This document shows positions 53,658 through 60,690 of a stretch of DNA of 64,000 nucleotides, piece after piece. The notes under the pieces are model-generated. The model was not told the DNA's origin and searched no databases. It was given only the letters and a program-made list of their open reading frames with translations. How positions within the stretch are numbered: the stretch's first letter is position 1; each line of letters begins with the position of its first letter. The translations under genes and the position numbers were made by a program. The stretch is from NCBI GenBank assembly GCA_022749295.1, contig CP062007.1, positions 434,001 through 498,000 of the forward strand, given 5' to 3'. This stretch comes from Flavobacteriaceae bacterium GSB9 (lineage in GTDB: Bacteria; Bacteroidota; Bacteroidia; Flavobacteriales; Flavobacteriaceae).

Positions 53658-54058
53658 TGAAAGAAAAAAGAATAAAGCATTTAGAACTTATTCACAGCGT
53701 TATAGATAGGTTATCTCACAAATCTTTCTTAGTAAAAGGTTGGAGCATTACAGCAATTACGGCATTAATGGCATTTGGTATCGATAAAGCGGATTTCAAA
53801 ATATTTATAATCGGTTATCCTGTGTCTTTTCTTTTTTGGTATTTAGATGCTCATTATTTATGGCTAGAAACAGCTTTTAGGCTATTATATGATTCTGTGC
53901 TAAAAAAACAAGTTAATTCAATGTCAATGGATATTTCAAACTACAAGAAAGAAATCAAAATCTGTACAATAGCATTTAGACCTACTATCTGGACTATATA
54001 TTTGACAGAGATTATTTTATTGTCAATTAGCATCATTTATTTTTCCTTTTTGATATAA
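53657..54058 (+). CDS. Small membrane protein coupled to the TIR gene
   Basis: 133-residue protein with three to four hydrophobic helices (about 28-45, 48-66 and 108-131) and the opening HLELIHSVIDRLSHKSFLVKGWSITAITALMAFGI. This pattern resembles short membrane proteins seen elsewhere beside TIR genes (recollection, not a search). It could be the membrane partner, sensor or pore controlled by the TIR protein. It overlaps the TIR stop by one base. No catalytic residues are recognised. Confidence 0.65.
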   Translation: MKEKRIKHLELIHSVIDRLSHKSFLVKGWSITAITALMAFGIDKADFKIFIIGYPVSFLFWYLDAHYLWLETAFRLLYDSVLKKQVNSMSMDISNYKKEIKICTIAFRPTIWTIYLTEIILLSISIIYFSFLI

Positions 54059-54082
54059 TCTTAAACAAATAGAAAGAAGAGA

Positions 54083-55753
54083 ATGTCAGCATATAAAAAT
54101 GTAAAAAATACAGATTATCAGACCGATTGGGCGTTTAATGACGACTTTACACAATACATCCATATTTCAGATGCTAAAAGTGGTTTAAATGGCTATTTCT
54201 GTTTAGGTTGTAAAAAAGAAATGCAGGCTGCTAAAGGCAAAATTAGAGAGCATTATTTCAGACATCATGCTGTAGATGTAGATAAAGACACTACAGAATG
54301 TGTTAGAGCAAACAGAAAATATAGAGAACTTCTCGCTCGCGACATCTTACACAGGTTAAAAGAAATAAAAGTACCGGCAGTATATAAGTTTCCGCCTAAA
54401 AATGTAGATGGTTTACCAAATCAACTAATACATGCTCAAACAATTAGAGCGCATAGTGTAAAATCAGAACTTACTTTTTATGAAGACGAAAATTGCATAG
54501 TACAGTACGGTCAAAACCCTAATATTAATGAGCGGTATTTGCTTATAAGACCTGACATCACCTTTTTTAATGAAAAAAATGAACCTATTCTGCTTATTGA
54601 ATTTGTAGTCACTCATAAAATCGATGATGAGAAAAGGGTGAAATTAAAACGTTTAGGCTTAAACACCGTTCAAATAATCATTCCTAAGAAACCTGAACCG
54701 GAAATAGAAAAAGCACTAAAATCACAATCTAAAGTAAAATGGGTATATAATGAAATCGAAGCAAACACCAACTACATATACATTCCCTACTCAACTAACA
54801 ACGGAGTATGGGAAATTGATGACGAGCAAAGAGGCATTTTCGAAGAATCTTATAAGTGCAGAGCAAACCAAATTAGCAATCTTATACGATCAGTTAGAAG
54901 AGCTTTGGACTCAGAATCGTACAAAAGAGCTGAACACCAGTTTGAATCAGAAATATCAAGAGTTGAGACAGCTACAAAAGCAGAGAAATCGGGATTGGAA
55001 GATATGGAAAGAAGAATTGAAAACGAAATTCGAGTACAACTTGCAGGTGAATTTCAAGCAATTGAATTCCAAGAAGAACAACTTAACCAAGACGAAAGCG
55101 AGTTTCGAGCGTACAAAGCAGACTTGGAAAGAAGATACCTTGCTAAACATAAAAATATTAGAGGCGAGCAAGAATCAATTGATAAACTTGAAAAACAGCA
55201 ACGCAAAGACAAACGAACTGAAGCTGAAGTTAGGGAATATTTTATCAGAGAAACAGAAAAATTGGAACGAGACTTTATCGCAGGAAGAGATGCTATTTCA
55301 AGAGATATTGAAAGCCGAAGAGCAAACATTACAGAACTTGAAAAAGAACAAGCAGACCTTCCAGACGAATTTAGACGACTTGCAGCAGAAAAACAATACG
55401 CTTTTGAATCAGCAGGAAACAGACTTGAAGCAGAAGAAAGAAACCTTCCAGTTGAATTTGGAGAACTTGAAGCAAACTCAGAACGAGAATTTAGAGAGCT
55501 TGAAGCTGAAGAACGAAGCCATTTTGAAGCAGAAGCAAGAAGACTTGAACAAGAAGAAAGTAATCTTGAGACAACAGTTAGAGACGAATTTTATAGAGCA
55601 ATCGAAAATACCCCCAGAGAACTATCCAAAGGAATTAGCTCAATATTGGAAGCTCGAAGAGTGGGAAACGATTTCGTTAATGCTAAAAGCAAAGAACAGC
55701 GCTATCAATCAGCACGAGAGCTTTTTAGAAAGGGAACTTGGAAAACAAGGTAA
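54083..55753 (+). CDS. CoiA-like nuclease-domain protein with long coiled-coil tail
   Basis: 556-residue protein. The N-terminal 240 residues resemble CoiA-type proteins: a CxxC zinc-ribbon-like start (FCLGCKKEM, with AKGKIREHYFRHH), then a restriction-endonuclease-like fold (RPDITFFNEKNEPILLIEFVVTHKI, with a D...E-x-V arrangement). From about residue 255 to the end it is an almost continuous Glu/Arg/Ala-rich coiled coil built from short repeats. The C-terminal residues are RARELF-like, ending GTWKTR. It lies in the defence operon 24 bp after the membrane-protein gene. From 54750 a second frame is also open through the whole tail. CoiA is linked to competence, but a nuclease in a restriction island is more likely here (inference). 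Confidence 0.75.
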   Translation: MSAYKNVKNTDYQTDWAFNDDFTQYIHISDAKSGLNGYFCLGCKKEMQAAKGKIREHYFRHHAVDVDKDTTECVRANRKYRELLARDILHRLKEIKVPAVYKFPPKNVDGLPNQLIHAQTIRAHSVKSELTFYEDENCIVQYGQNPNINERYLLIRPDITFFNEKNEPILLIEFVVTHKIDDEKRVKLKRLGLNTVQIIIPKKPEPEIEKALKSQSKVKWVYNEIEANTNYIYIPYSTNNGVWEIDDEQRGIFEESYKCRANQISNLIRSVRRALDSESYKRAEHQFESEISRVETATKAEKSGLEDMERRIENEIRVQLAGEFQAIEFQEEQLNQDESEFRAYKADLERRYLAKHKNIRGEQESIDKLEKQQRKDKRTEAEVREYFIRETEKLERDFIAGRDAISRDIESRRANITELEKEQADLPDEFRRLAAEKQYAFESAGNRLEAEERNLPVEFGELEANSEREFRELEAEERSHFEAEARRLEQEESNLETTVRDEFYRAIENTPRELSKGISSILEARRVGNDFVNAKSKEQRYQSARELFRKGTWKTR

Positions 55754-55799
55754 AACCTTAGATTGGTTTTTAGAAGAATTTAAGGATCAAATAAAGTAA
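54750..55799 (+). CDS. Candidate overlapping gene inside and beyond the CoiA-like gene
   Basis: A 349-codon frame, shifted by one base from the CoiA-like gene, runs from ATG 54750 (or a better-placed ATG at 54819 after GGGAAA) to a stop at 55799, 46 bp beyond the CoiA stop and 23 bp before the Mrr start. The product is a Lys/Gln/Leu-rich coiled coil ending in a globular-looking tail (IPPENYPKELAQYWKLEEWE ... DWFLEEFKDQ). Against it, its third codon positions are rich in G, unlike its neighbours. For it, by my count the CoiA frame uses no TTA among 21 leucines in the overlap against 8 of 17 upstream, which keeps stops out of this frame. It could be a real second gene or the by-product of a low-T repeat tract. 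Confidence 0.4.
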   Translation: MKSKQTPTTYTFPTQLTTEYGKLMTSKEAFSKNLISAEQTKLAILYDQLEELWTQNRTKELNTSLNQKYQELRQLQKQRNRDWKIWKEELKTKFEYNLQVNFKQLNSKKNNLTKTKASFERTKQTWKEDTLLNIKILEASKNQLINLKNSNAKTNELKLKLGNILSEKQKNWNETLSQEEMLFQEILKAEEQTLQNLKKNKQTFQTNLDDLQQKNNTLLNQQETDLKQKKETFQLNLENLKQTQNENLESLKLKNEAILKQKQEDLNKKKVILRQQLETNFIEQSKIPPENYPKELAQYWKLEEWETISLMLKAKNSAINQHESFLERELGKQGKTLDWFLEEFKDQIK

Positions 55800-55822
55800 A
55801 ACGACATAAATTAAATTGTTAC

Positions 55823-56752
55823 ATGGCTACAAATTTAAAAGACCAGATACCAGATTTTCAAACCGTTATGTTGCCCATGTTACAGCTATTGGCAGATGGT
55901 AACTCAAAAACATTAAATGAGGTCATGCAGGTCTTGACGCAACATTTTAAGCTAACACCAGAGCATCTTAAAATAAAAGTGCCTAGTGGTCAAATGGGGT
56001 TGTTTAGAAATCGCATTGGTTGGACGCGCAGTTATTTAAAAAAGGCAGGGCTAATTTTTTACCCCGAACGTGGTGTTTATCAAATAACCGAAGAGGGTAA
56101 AAAGTTCTTAGCAACTAATCCTGCTAAATTACGCATGAAACAATTAGAGCAGTTTCCTAAATATCAAGAATGGCGCAAAACATTTAACGGTACTAATACA
56201 AAACAGAAGGAAGTTGTAAACACTTTAGACCAAACACCTGAAGAAGTTTTAGCAGCAACAGTAACCGAATTAAAAAATGAGTTAGCCACAGAGTTGTTAG
56301 ATAAACTAAAGGAAAATTCGTTTCAGTACTTTGAAAACTTTGTAATTCAGCTGTTGCAAAAAATGGGGTACGGTGAATTTAGAGAAGATGCATCTCAACA
56401 TACTGGAAAAAGTGGAGACGATGGAGTAGATGGTATCATATCACAAGATAGGTTAGGCTTAGAAAATGTCTATATACAGGCAAAACGTTTTACTAATAAT
56501 TCGGTTGGTTCTCCGGAAATAAGAAATTTTATAGGCTCATTAGCATTACAAGGTGTAAATAAAGGCGTTTTTTTAACAACAAGTAGGTTCTCGGCAAGTG
56601 CAATTCAAACAGCACAAGATAGCAAACAACAAAAAATAGTATTGATAGACGGTAAAGAACTAACAGAATTGGCAATAGAATATAATTTGGGTGTACAAGT
56701 AGCAGAAACCATTCAAATTAAAAAGATTGATTTAGACTACTTTGAAGAGTAA
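55823..56752 (+). CDS. mrr: Mrr-like type IV restriction endonuclease
   Basis: 309-residue nuclease of the Mrr family, which cuts modified (methylated) DNA. The N-terminal winged-helix domain (about 10-95; MLQLLADGNSKTLNEVMQVL, GWTRSYLKKAGLI) recognises DNA. The C-terminal Mrr catalytic domain (about 165-290) has Asp203 in DDGVDGII and the Gln219-Ala-Lys221 triplet in YIQAKRF, the family form of the PD-(D/E)xK site. FLTTSRFSASA is also typical. It lies 23 bp after the overlapping frame's stop or 69 bp after the CoiA-like stop. Together with the type IIG enzyme it makes a double restriction layer. Normal length. Confidence 0.9.
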   Translation: MATNLKDQIPDFQTVMLPMLQLLADGNSKTLNEVMQVLTQHFKLTPEHLKIKVPSGQMGLFRNRIGWTRSYLKKAGLIFYPERGVYQITEEGKKFLATNPAKLRMKQLEQFPKYQEWRKTFNGTNTKQKEVVNTLDQTPEEVLAATVTELKNELATELLDKLKENSFQYFENFVIQLLQKMGYGEFREDASQHTGKSGDDGVDGIISQDRLGLENVYIQAKRFTNNSVGSPEIRNFIGSLALQGVNKGVFLTTSRFSASAIQTAQDSKQQKIVLIDGKELTELAIEYNLGVQVAETIQIKKIDLDYFEE

Positions 56753-56838
56753 TGAATAGTTGTTTTATTAAAATTAGTAATGAGTCGTTAAATAAAACGT
56801 CTAACTATCAAGTTAATAAAATTGTTAATATTTGTTAT

Positions 56839-56846
56839 TATATTTG
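56839..56846 (+). promoter_or_regulatory. Probable -7 promoter box for the GNAT pair
   Basis: TATATTTG matches the Bacteroidetes -7 consensus TAnnTTTG, 46 bp before the small ORF start. A well-placed -33 TTG is not obvious. Confidence 0.4.
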
Positions 56847-56892
56847 TAATGTATAAATATATACTTACATTTGTTCCCATATTAACTAGATT

Positions 56893-57048
56893 ATGGCAAT
56901 AGCAATTAAATCAATACCTGTATTAAAGGATAAGGCAGCAGCTAGTTTTACTACTAAAATAACTGAAAACTCTGCTAAGCGTTCTTCTATTGATTTTTCT
57001 AAGCAATCTTCTGTTGCTGCTAAAATTTTGGAGAAGGCTAAACTGTAA
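56893..57048 (+). CDS. Small antitoxin-like protein upstream of GNAT
   Basis: 51-residue protein (MAIAIKSIPV to EKAKL) that is short, basic and starts with an ATG in a good position. It ends 12 bp before the GNAT gene. The size, order and spacing match a toxin-antitoxin pair in which a small protein precedes an acetyltransferase toxin. It has no recognised domain; the IKSIPVL...F...SSIDFSK pattern looks like others seen before GNAT genes in Bacteroidetes (recollection). Confidence 0.55.
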   Translation: MAIAIKSIPVLKDKAAASFTTKITENSAKRSSIDFSKQSSVAAKILEKAKL

Positions 57049-57060
57049 TAAATACTAGCT

Positions 57061-57735
57061 TTGGGATTTTTACTTGATAGCTGCACACTTAAGCCTTTTA
57101 ATCAAGAAATAATAGATGCTTGTCAGCCTTTTGATTGTGACCATCAAGATTTAAACGATTTTTTCACAAATGATGTAGATAATTATTCTACAGAACTTTT
57201 AGGTAAAACATACTGTTTTACTTTAGATGCAGACCCTACTATAATTGTATGTGCATTTACTATTTCAAATGATAGTATCAAAACAACTCATCTACCTAAT
57301 TCAAGAAAAAAGAGAGTAATAAAGGAAATTCCAAGACCAAAACATATGCGCAGTTATCCTGCTGTGCTTATCGGTCGTTTAGGTGTTCATAAAGATTATA
57401 GAAATATTGTAGGTGAAACAGATAATACAGGTAAGCAATTAATGGATTTTATTAAATCTTGGTTTATTGATGGTGCTAATAAAACAGGTTGTAGATTTAT
57501 TGTTGTTGATTCCTATAATGAACCTAGAGCATTAAGATATTATGCTAAAAATGGTTTTGAAGGCTTATTTACTACTGAAGAACAAGAAAGAGAATTTACA
57601 GGAATGAAATCTGTGTTGAATGAAAGGCAGATTTTTTATAATAGGGTTAGAAAGTTTTTTAAACTACCATTAATTGAAATAGAAAAGTTATCATCAAGAT
57701 TAATGTTTTTTGATTTGATTGTACTTAAAAAATAA
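57061..57735 (+). CDS. GNAT-family acetyltransferase, toxin-like
   Basis: 224-residue acetyltransferase with a GNAT fold: QPFDCDHQDLNDFFTNDVDNY near the start (as in TacT/AtaT-type toxins), YPAVLIGRLGVHKDYRN for the acetyl-CoA binding strand and loop (the usual Q/RxxGxG/A is partly altered), and FIVVDSYNEPRALRYYAKNGFEGL at the end. The start is TTG at 57061; an in-frame stop lies 12 bp upstream and no ATG is near. Toxins of this group acetylate aminoacyl-tRNA. It forms a likely toxin-antitoxin module with the preceding 51-residue protein. A simple housekeeping acetyltransferase remains possible. Confidence 0.7.
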   Translation: MGFLLDSCTLKPFNQEIIDACQPFDCDHQDLNDFFTNDVDNYSTELLGKTYCFTLDADPTIIVCAFTISNDSIKTTHLPNSRKKRVIKEIPRPKHMRSYPAVLIGRLGVHKDYRNIVGETDNTGKQLMDFIKSWFIDGANKTGCRFIVVDSYNEPRALRYYAKNGFEGLFTTEEQEREFTGMKSVLNERQIFYNRVRKFFKLPLIEIEKLSSRLMFFDLIVLKK

Positions 57736-58510
57736 TATTTCATTAATTCCCCACAAAACAAAACCCAGTTTATTGTTATCACAAAAATCCTCTGTCTTTT
57801 GTTTTGTTCCGCTATCCAACGCTCTTGTAATTTTTGGTTACCAACCCTCACATAGCATATTACTTGTTTTATTTAAACAGTTACATTTTAATAAATAGGT
57901 ACATAAAAAAGTAAAAAGCTATTGCCAACGTCCATACCAAAAACTACCCCAAGCTATGTTTACATAACGGGTAGTTATAATAGCAGCGGATAGACCCACT
58001 GCATCACCGAAGCTGTAGTTATAACGCCATTATGTAAAATAGCCGCTTTTCCACGCTCACATCCGACTTTCAATAAAAATCCGAACTAACCTGAAACAAT
58101 TGTCATTTGAAATTTAAACTTAAAATGATACTTATTCGTTACCTCATTCAAGCTGCAAAAAACGATCGTTAAGTCCAAGTATTCCTTACCTCAAGTCTTT
58201 GTTTGTTTCATTTCGTTAACAAATATAAAAGACCACTTTTCCCCACCACCCAAGTCAGCGGTTATAAAAAAATAGATTTAAAAAGTATAGTAATACGCCA
58301 TAGCACATTACTTTTTATCGTACCTCAAAAAAGTAATAAGCTATTGTCTAAAAGTCCTGTATAAGTAGCCTATTAAATGCTGTTTTTTAAACAACTATTT
58401 AAACGCTACCCATACAAACGCTTTATCCAACACTCAATTTTGCAATAACCTATTTTTTTAAGAGTTAATACCCCAAAAAGAGATAATCAATTAATAAAGA
58501 AGAAACCAAG
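57736..58510. other. 775-bp gene-free stretch with a large hairpin
   Basis: No reading frame that I can support. Contains the long imperfect inverted repeat at 57953-58043. The rest is higher in C and A than the flanks and has short phrases such as CAACGTCCATACC and GCTGCAAAAAACGATCG but no recognised gene or RNA. It might hold the transfer or replication origin of the element, or be debris of a lost gene. Confidence 0.45.
57953..58043. repeat. Long imperfect inverted repeat able to fold as a hairpin
   Basis: The left arm begins GCTATGTTTACATAACGGG and the right arm ends CCATTATGTAAAATAGC. The arms pair over about 35 nt with a few mismatches and bulges, leaving a central loop of about 20 nt (57991-58011). 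Its length and symmetry suggest a structured DNA or RNA element such as a single-strand recombination site, origin or regulatory RNA (inference). Confidence 0.5.
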
Positions 58511-58807
58511 ATGATTACAAAAACAATTCAAATCACTGAAGTCACAGTAGAAGAATTAGCTGATAAAGTAGCAGATAAATTAATGCTCAAAATTGAAAAT
58601 TACCTTAAAGACTTATCTAAAAAGAAAAATGATGAAATACTTACAAGACAAGAAGTAGCCGATTATTTAAAGATAAGTTTAGTAACAATACATTCCTGGA
58701 ATAAATGCGGTATTTTAAAACCAATTCGTATGGGCAACAGAATTTTTTATAAAAAGCAAGACATATTAGATGTTTTAGAACAGAAGACAATAAATAAAAA
58801 AAGGTAG
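58511..58807 (+). CDS. Excisionase-like helix-turn-helix protein C
   Basis: 98-residue paralogue of the protein at 48333-48629, of the same length and order: helical N-terminus with VEELADKVADKLMLKIENYLKDL, then LTRQEVADYLKISLVTIHSWNKCGILKPIRMGNRIFYKKQDILDVLEQK. This is the MerR/excisionase type of winged helix-turn-helix. It stands alone between two gene-poor stretches in the right arm of the island, so it may regulate the right-end genes or excision. Confidence 0.82.
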   Translation: MITKTIQITEVTVEELADKVADKLMLKIENYLKDLSKKKNDEILTRQEVADYLKISLVTIHSWNKCGILKPIRMGNRIFYKKQDILDVLEQKTINKKR

Positions 58808-59046
58808 CAAATATATGTGGCTACTAAAGCCAACGCTTAAAGGCTATAAAGGTCAAGCCCTACGGGTTTTGAATAAAACTTTTTTCAAATTACTTCTTCT
58901 ATTTCATTAAACATTTTAATTCAAAAAACTTTTATCCAAAAACCTTGACAGCCTCATCCACGCCACAACAATAGAAGCTATCTTTTTTTCTTTTTAAAAA
59001 AATTAATGGTGCGAAGCGTAGCGAAGCAATTTTAAATTGGATAGCT

Positions 59047-59472
59047 ATGCAAACTTTTGAAATGAAAACCCATCGCTCCGGAAGAACCTATACCCAGCCA
59101 CATTTTTTTATTTTAAACAAAGGGCTTAATAGCGGAAAACCTTTAAAAACGGCTTGTCCTAATTGCTTTGTCGTTACCACACCCACCACAGCCGATAAAG
59201 AAACCATTTTCATGTTGTGTATGATGCTGCAAATAGCCGGTTTTTACACCTACTATTTAAAAGGGAGTGTTATTCCATTCATTTCTATAAATGATTGTTT
59301 GCAGGTCTTAAAACAAGGCTTAGATAATAGCACTCGTCAAGATCAAGACTTGAAAAAACAGGTAGAAATACTTTCAGCTATTAATCAAAAGCAAATTCAA
59401 CTACAAAGTACACTATCTAAATTAACAGATTTAAAGAAAGCCTATATACAAGCATATTTTAAATCAAGGTAA
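59047..59472 (+). CDS. DUF6943-like protein of Bacteroidetes mobile elements
   Basis: 141-residue small protein without known function. It matches a family of short proteins frequent on Bacteroidetes conjugative elements (pattern FxxKTHRxGxTY..PHFFILNKGLNSGKPL..CPNCFV). The CxxC in ACPNCF may bind metal. The C-terminal 50 residues are a coiled coil. It follows a 239-bp spacer that contains a GCGAAGCGTAGCGAAGC repeat just before the start. It is preserved in such elements, but its task is not known. Confidence 0.7.
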   Translation: MQTFEMKTHRSGRTYTQPHFFILNKGLNSGKPLKTACPNCFVVTTPTTADKETIFMLCMMLQIAGFYTYYLKGSVIPFISINDCLQVLKQGLDNSTRQDQDLKKQVEILSAINQKQIQLQSTLSKLTDLKKAYIQAYFKSR

Positions 59473-59622
59473 AAGAGAGAAAGTGGAGGTAAACAAACCT
59501 AAAAGAAGATTTAAATTTTGTCTATACGGTATATTTAATAAGAATTTAATCCAAATAGGGGTTGACTCTATATTAAGTCCGTACCAACTCCGAATGAGTA
59601 TTAATTTAAAATTATTATAGTT

Positions 59623-60264
59623 ATGGGAAAAATAGCCCAAGGAATCCTAGGAGGATTATCAGGAAAAGTAGGTAATGTTATTGGTGGTAGCTGGAAAGGA
59701 ATTGATTATTTAAGAATTAAGCCTTCTAGTGTTGCTAATCCAAGAACAGTAGGACAGGTAAATCAAAGAAATAAGTTTGCTGTAACATTAGAATATTTGC
59801 AACCTAACATTGCCTTTATTCAAAAAGGGTATAAGAATTATGCTGTTAAAAAAACAGAGTTTAATGCAGCGATGTCTTATGTTTTGAATAATGCAATTAC
59901 TGGTATTGAACCTAATTTTAATGTGGATTATGCAACAGCTTTATTAAGTCGAGGTAATTTATCGAGTGCTTTAAACCCTGGAACAGATTTAACAACAGCA
60001 GGTCAAGTTACATTTACCTGGGATGATAATTCAACGGAAGGTAATGCAAATGCAACTGATAAAGCGATGTTATTAGTTTATAATCCAACGAAAAAAGAGT
60101 CTATATCTCAATTGGAAGGAGCTGCTAGGACAGTAGGTACTGAAATAGTAAATATTCCTGCAACTTATACCGGAGATAATGTAGAGCTTTTTATGGCTTT
60201 CATTTCTGAGGATGGTTCACAGCTTTCAAATAGCGTTTATTTAGGTAGTGGTACGGCATCTTAA
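59623..60264 (+). CDS. DUF6266-like protein
   Basis: 213-residue protein of a Bacteroidetes family of unknown role. The start MGKIAQGILGGLSGKVGNVIGGSWKGIDYLR is its hallmark: a glycine-rich opening, then beta-rich segments such as VTFTWDDNS and AMLLVYNP. It lacks a signal peptide and transmembrane helices. Similar proteins sit at the edges of mobile elements or prophages. It is the last gene of the island before attR and is followed by a strong terminator. Confidence 0.7.
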   Translation: MGKIAQGILGGLSGKVGNVIGGSWKGIDYLRIKPSSVANPRTVGQVNQRNKFAVTLEYLQPNIAFIQKGYKNYAVKKTEFNAAMSYVLNNAITGIEPNFNVDYATALLSRGNLSSALNPGTDLTTAGQVTFTWDDNSTEGNANATDKAMLLVYNPTKKESISQLEGAARTVGTEIVNIPATYTGDNVELFMAFISEDGSQLSNSVYLGSGTAS

Positions 60265-60287
60265 AAGTGATCCTAAATAATTGTTTT

Positions 60288-60321
60288 AAAAACCGTTACA
60301 TTTAATTGTAGCGGTTTTTTT
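60288..60321 (+). terminator. Rho-independent terminator after the DUF6266-like gene
   Basis: AAAAACCGTTACA (60288-60300) pairs with TGTAGCGGTTTTT (60307-60319) with one G:T pair around a 6-nt loop, followed by T residues. Confidence 0.88.
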
Positions 60322-60343
60322 ATACATTTTTATAATAAAATTA

Positions 60344-60362
60344 TGTGGGGATTATGTGGGGA
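60344..60362. repeat. Right subterminal TGTGGGGA pair
   Basis: TGTGGGGA at 60344-60351 and 60355-60362, 11 bp apart, in the same orientation as the left-end pair. It is probably bound by the integrase or an excision factor. Confidence 0.65.
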
Positions 60363-60419
60363 AATGTGACAAACAAAAAACCGCAAAAGCTTTAAAATTA
60401 AGCGATTACGGTTTTAATA

Positions 60420-60433
60420 AGCGGAGAAAGAGG
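60420..60433. repeat. Right attachment site (attR) at the tRNA-Ser 3' end
   Basis: AGCGGAGAAAGAGG, the complement of the tRNA acceptor-stem end, identical to attL at 45028-45041. Confidence 0.8.
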
Positions 60434-60506
60434 GATTCGAACCCCCGGAGGTGTGACCCTCAACAGTTTTCAAGACTGCCGCATTCGACCACTCTGCCAT
60501 TTCTCC
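60422..60506 (-). tRNA. tRNA-Ser(UGA)
   Basis: Minus strand starts GGAGAAATGGCAGAGTGG and ends ...CCTCTTTCTCCG. The 7-bp acceptor stem (GGAGAAA/TTTCTCC), D-arm, anticodon arm with loop CTTGAAA (anticodon TGA), a long variable arm typical of serine tRNA, and GGTTCGAATCC T-arm are all present. CCA is not encoded. The gene is intact and is the integration target of the island. Confidence 0.95.
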
Positions 60507-60690
60507 TTGAGTGCCTCATCAAGCTATTTGCTTGAATGCGGGTGCAAATATAGAATCCTTTTTTAATTCTTTCAAATAAAAGCACGATTTTTTTAAAAGA
60601 AATTTTCAATGTGTAAAAGGACATATTTTTTGCTACAATGGGTAAAAACAAAATCACAAATCTTATTTTTGCACAAAATTACGTGTAAGA

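Larger units (their letters stand above)
45028..60433. mobile_element. 15.4-kb integrative genomic island at tRNA-Ser(UGA)
   Basis: Bounded by a 14-bp direct repeat (45028-45041 and 60420-60433), the right copy of which is the 3' end of an intact tRNA-Ser gene. A tyrosine integrase gene sits just inside the left end. Tandem TGTGGGGA pairs with 11-bp spacing lie just inside both ends. Contents are integrase, two RteC-like proteins, three helix-turn-helix proteins, type IIG restriction-modification, TIR protein, membrane protein, CoiA-like protein, Mrr nuclease, GNAT toxin-like pair and two lineage-specific proteins (DUF6943- and DUF6266-like). No relaxase, coupling protein or type IV secretion genes are present, so it is not self-transmissible by itself. 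Confidence 0.85.

Noticed and set aside
54083-55799. A frameshift error joining the CoiA frame to the second frame as one protein
   Set aside because: The CoiA frame ends in a natural-looking tail (GTWKTR) and keeps low-GC third positions through the overlap, so a simple sequencing error is not needed.
57736-58510. Looked for CRISPR repeats or an RNA gene
   Set aside because: No regularly spaced repeats; only one large inverted repeat, and no recognised RNA family.
45028-60433. Self-transmissible conjugative element
   Set aside because: No relaxase, coupling protein or transfer (tra) genes are visible, so I call it an integrative island only.
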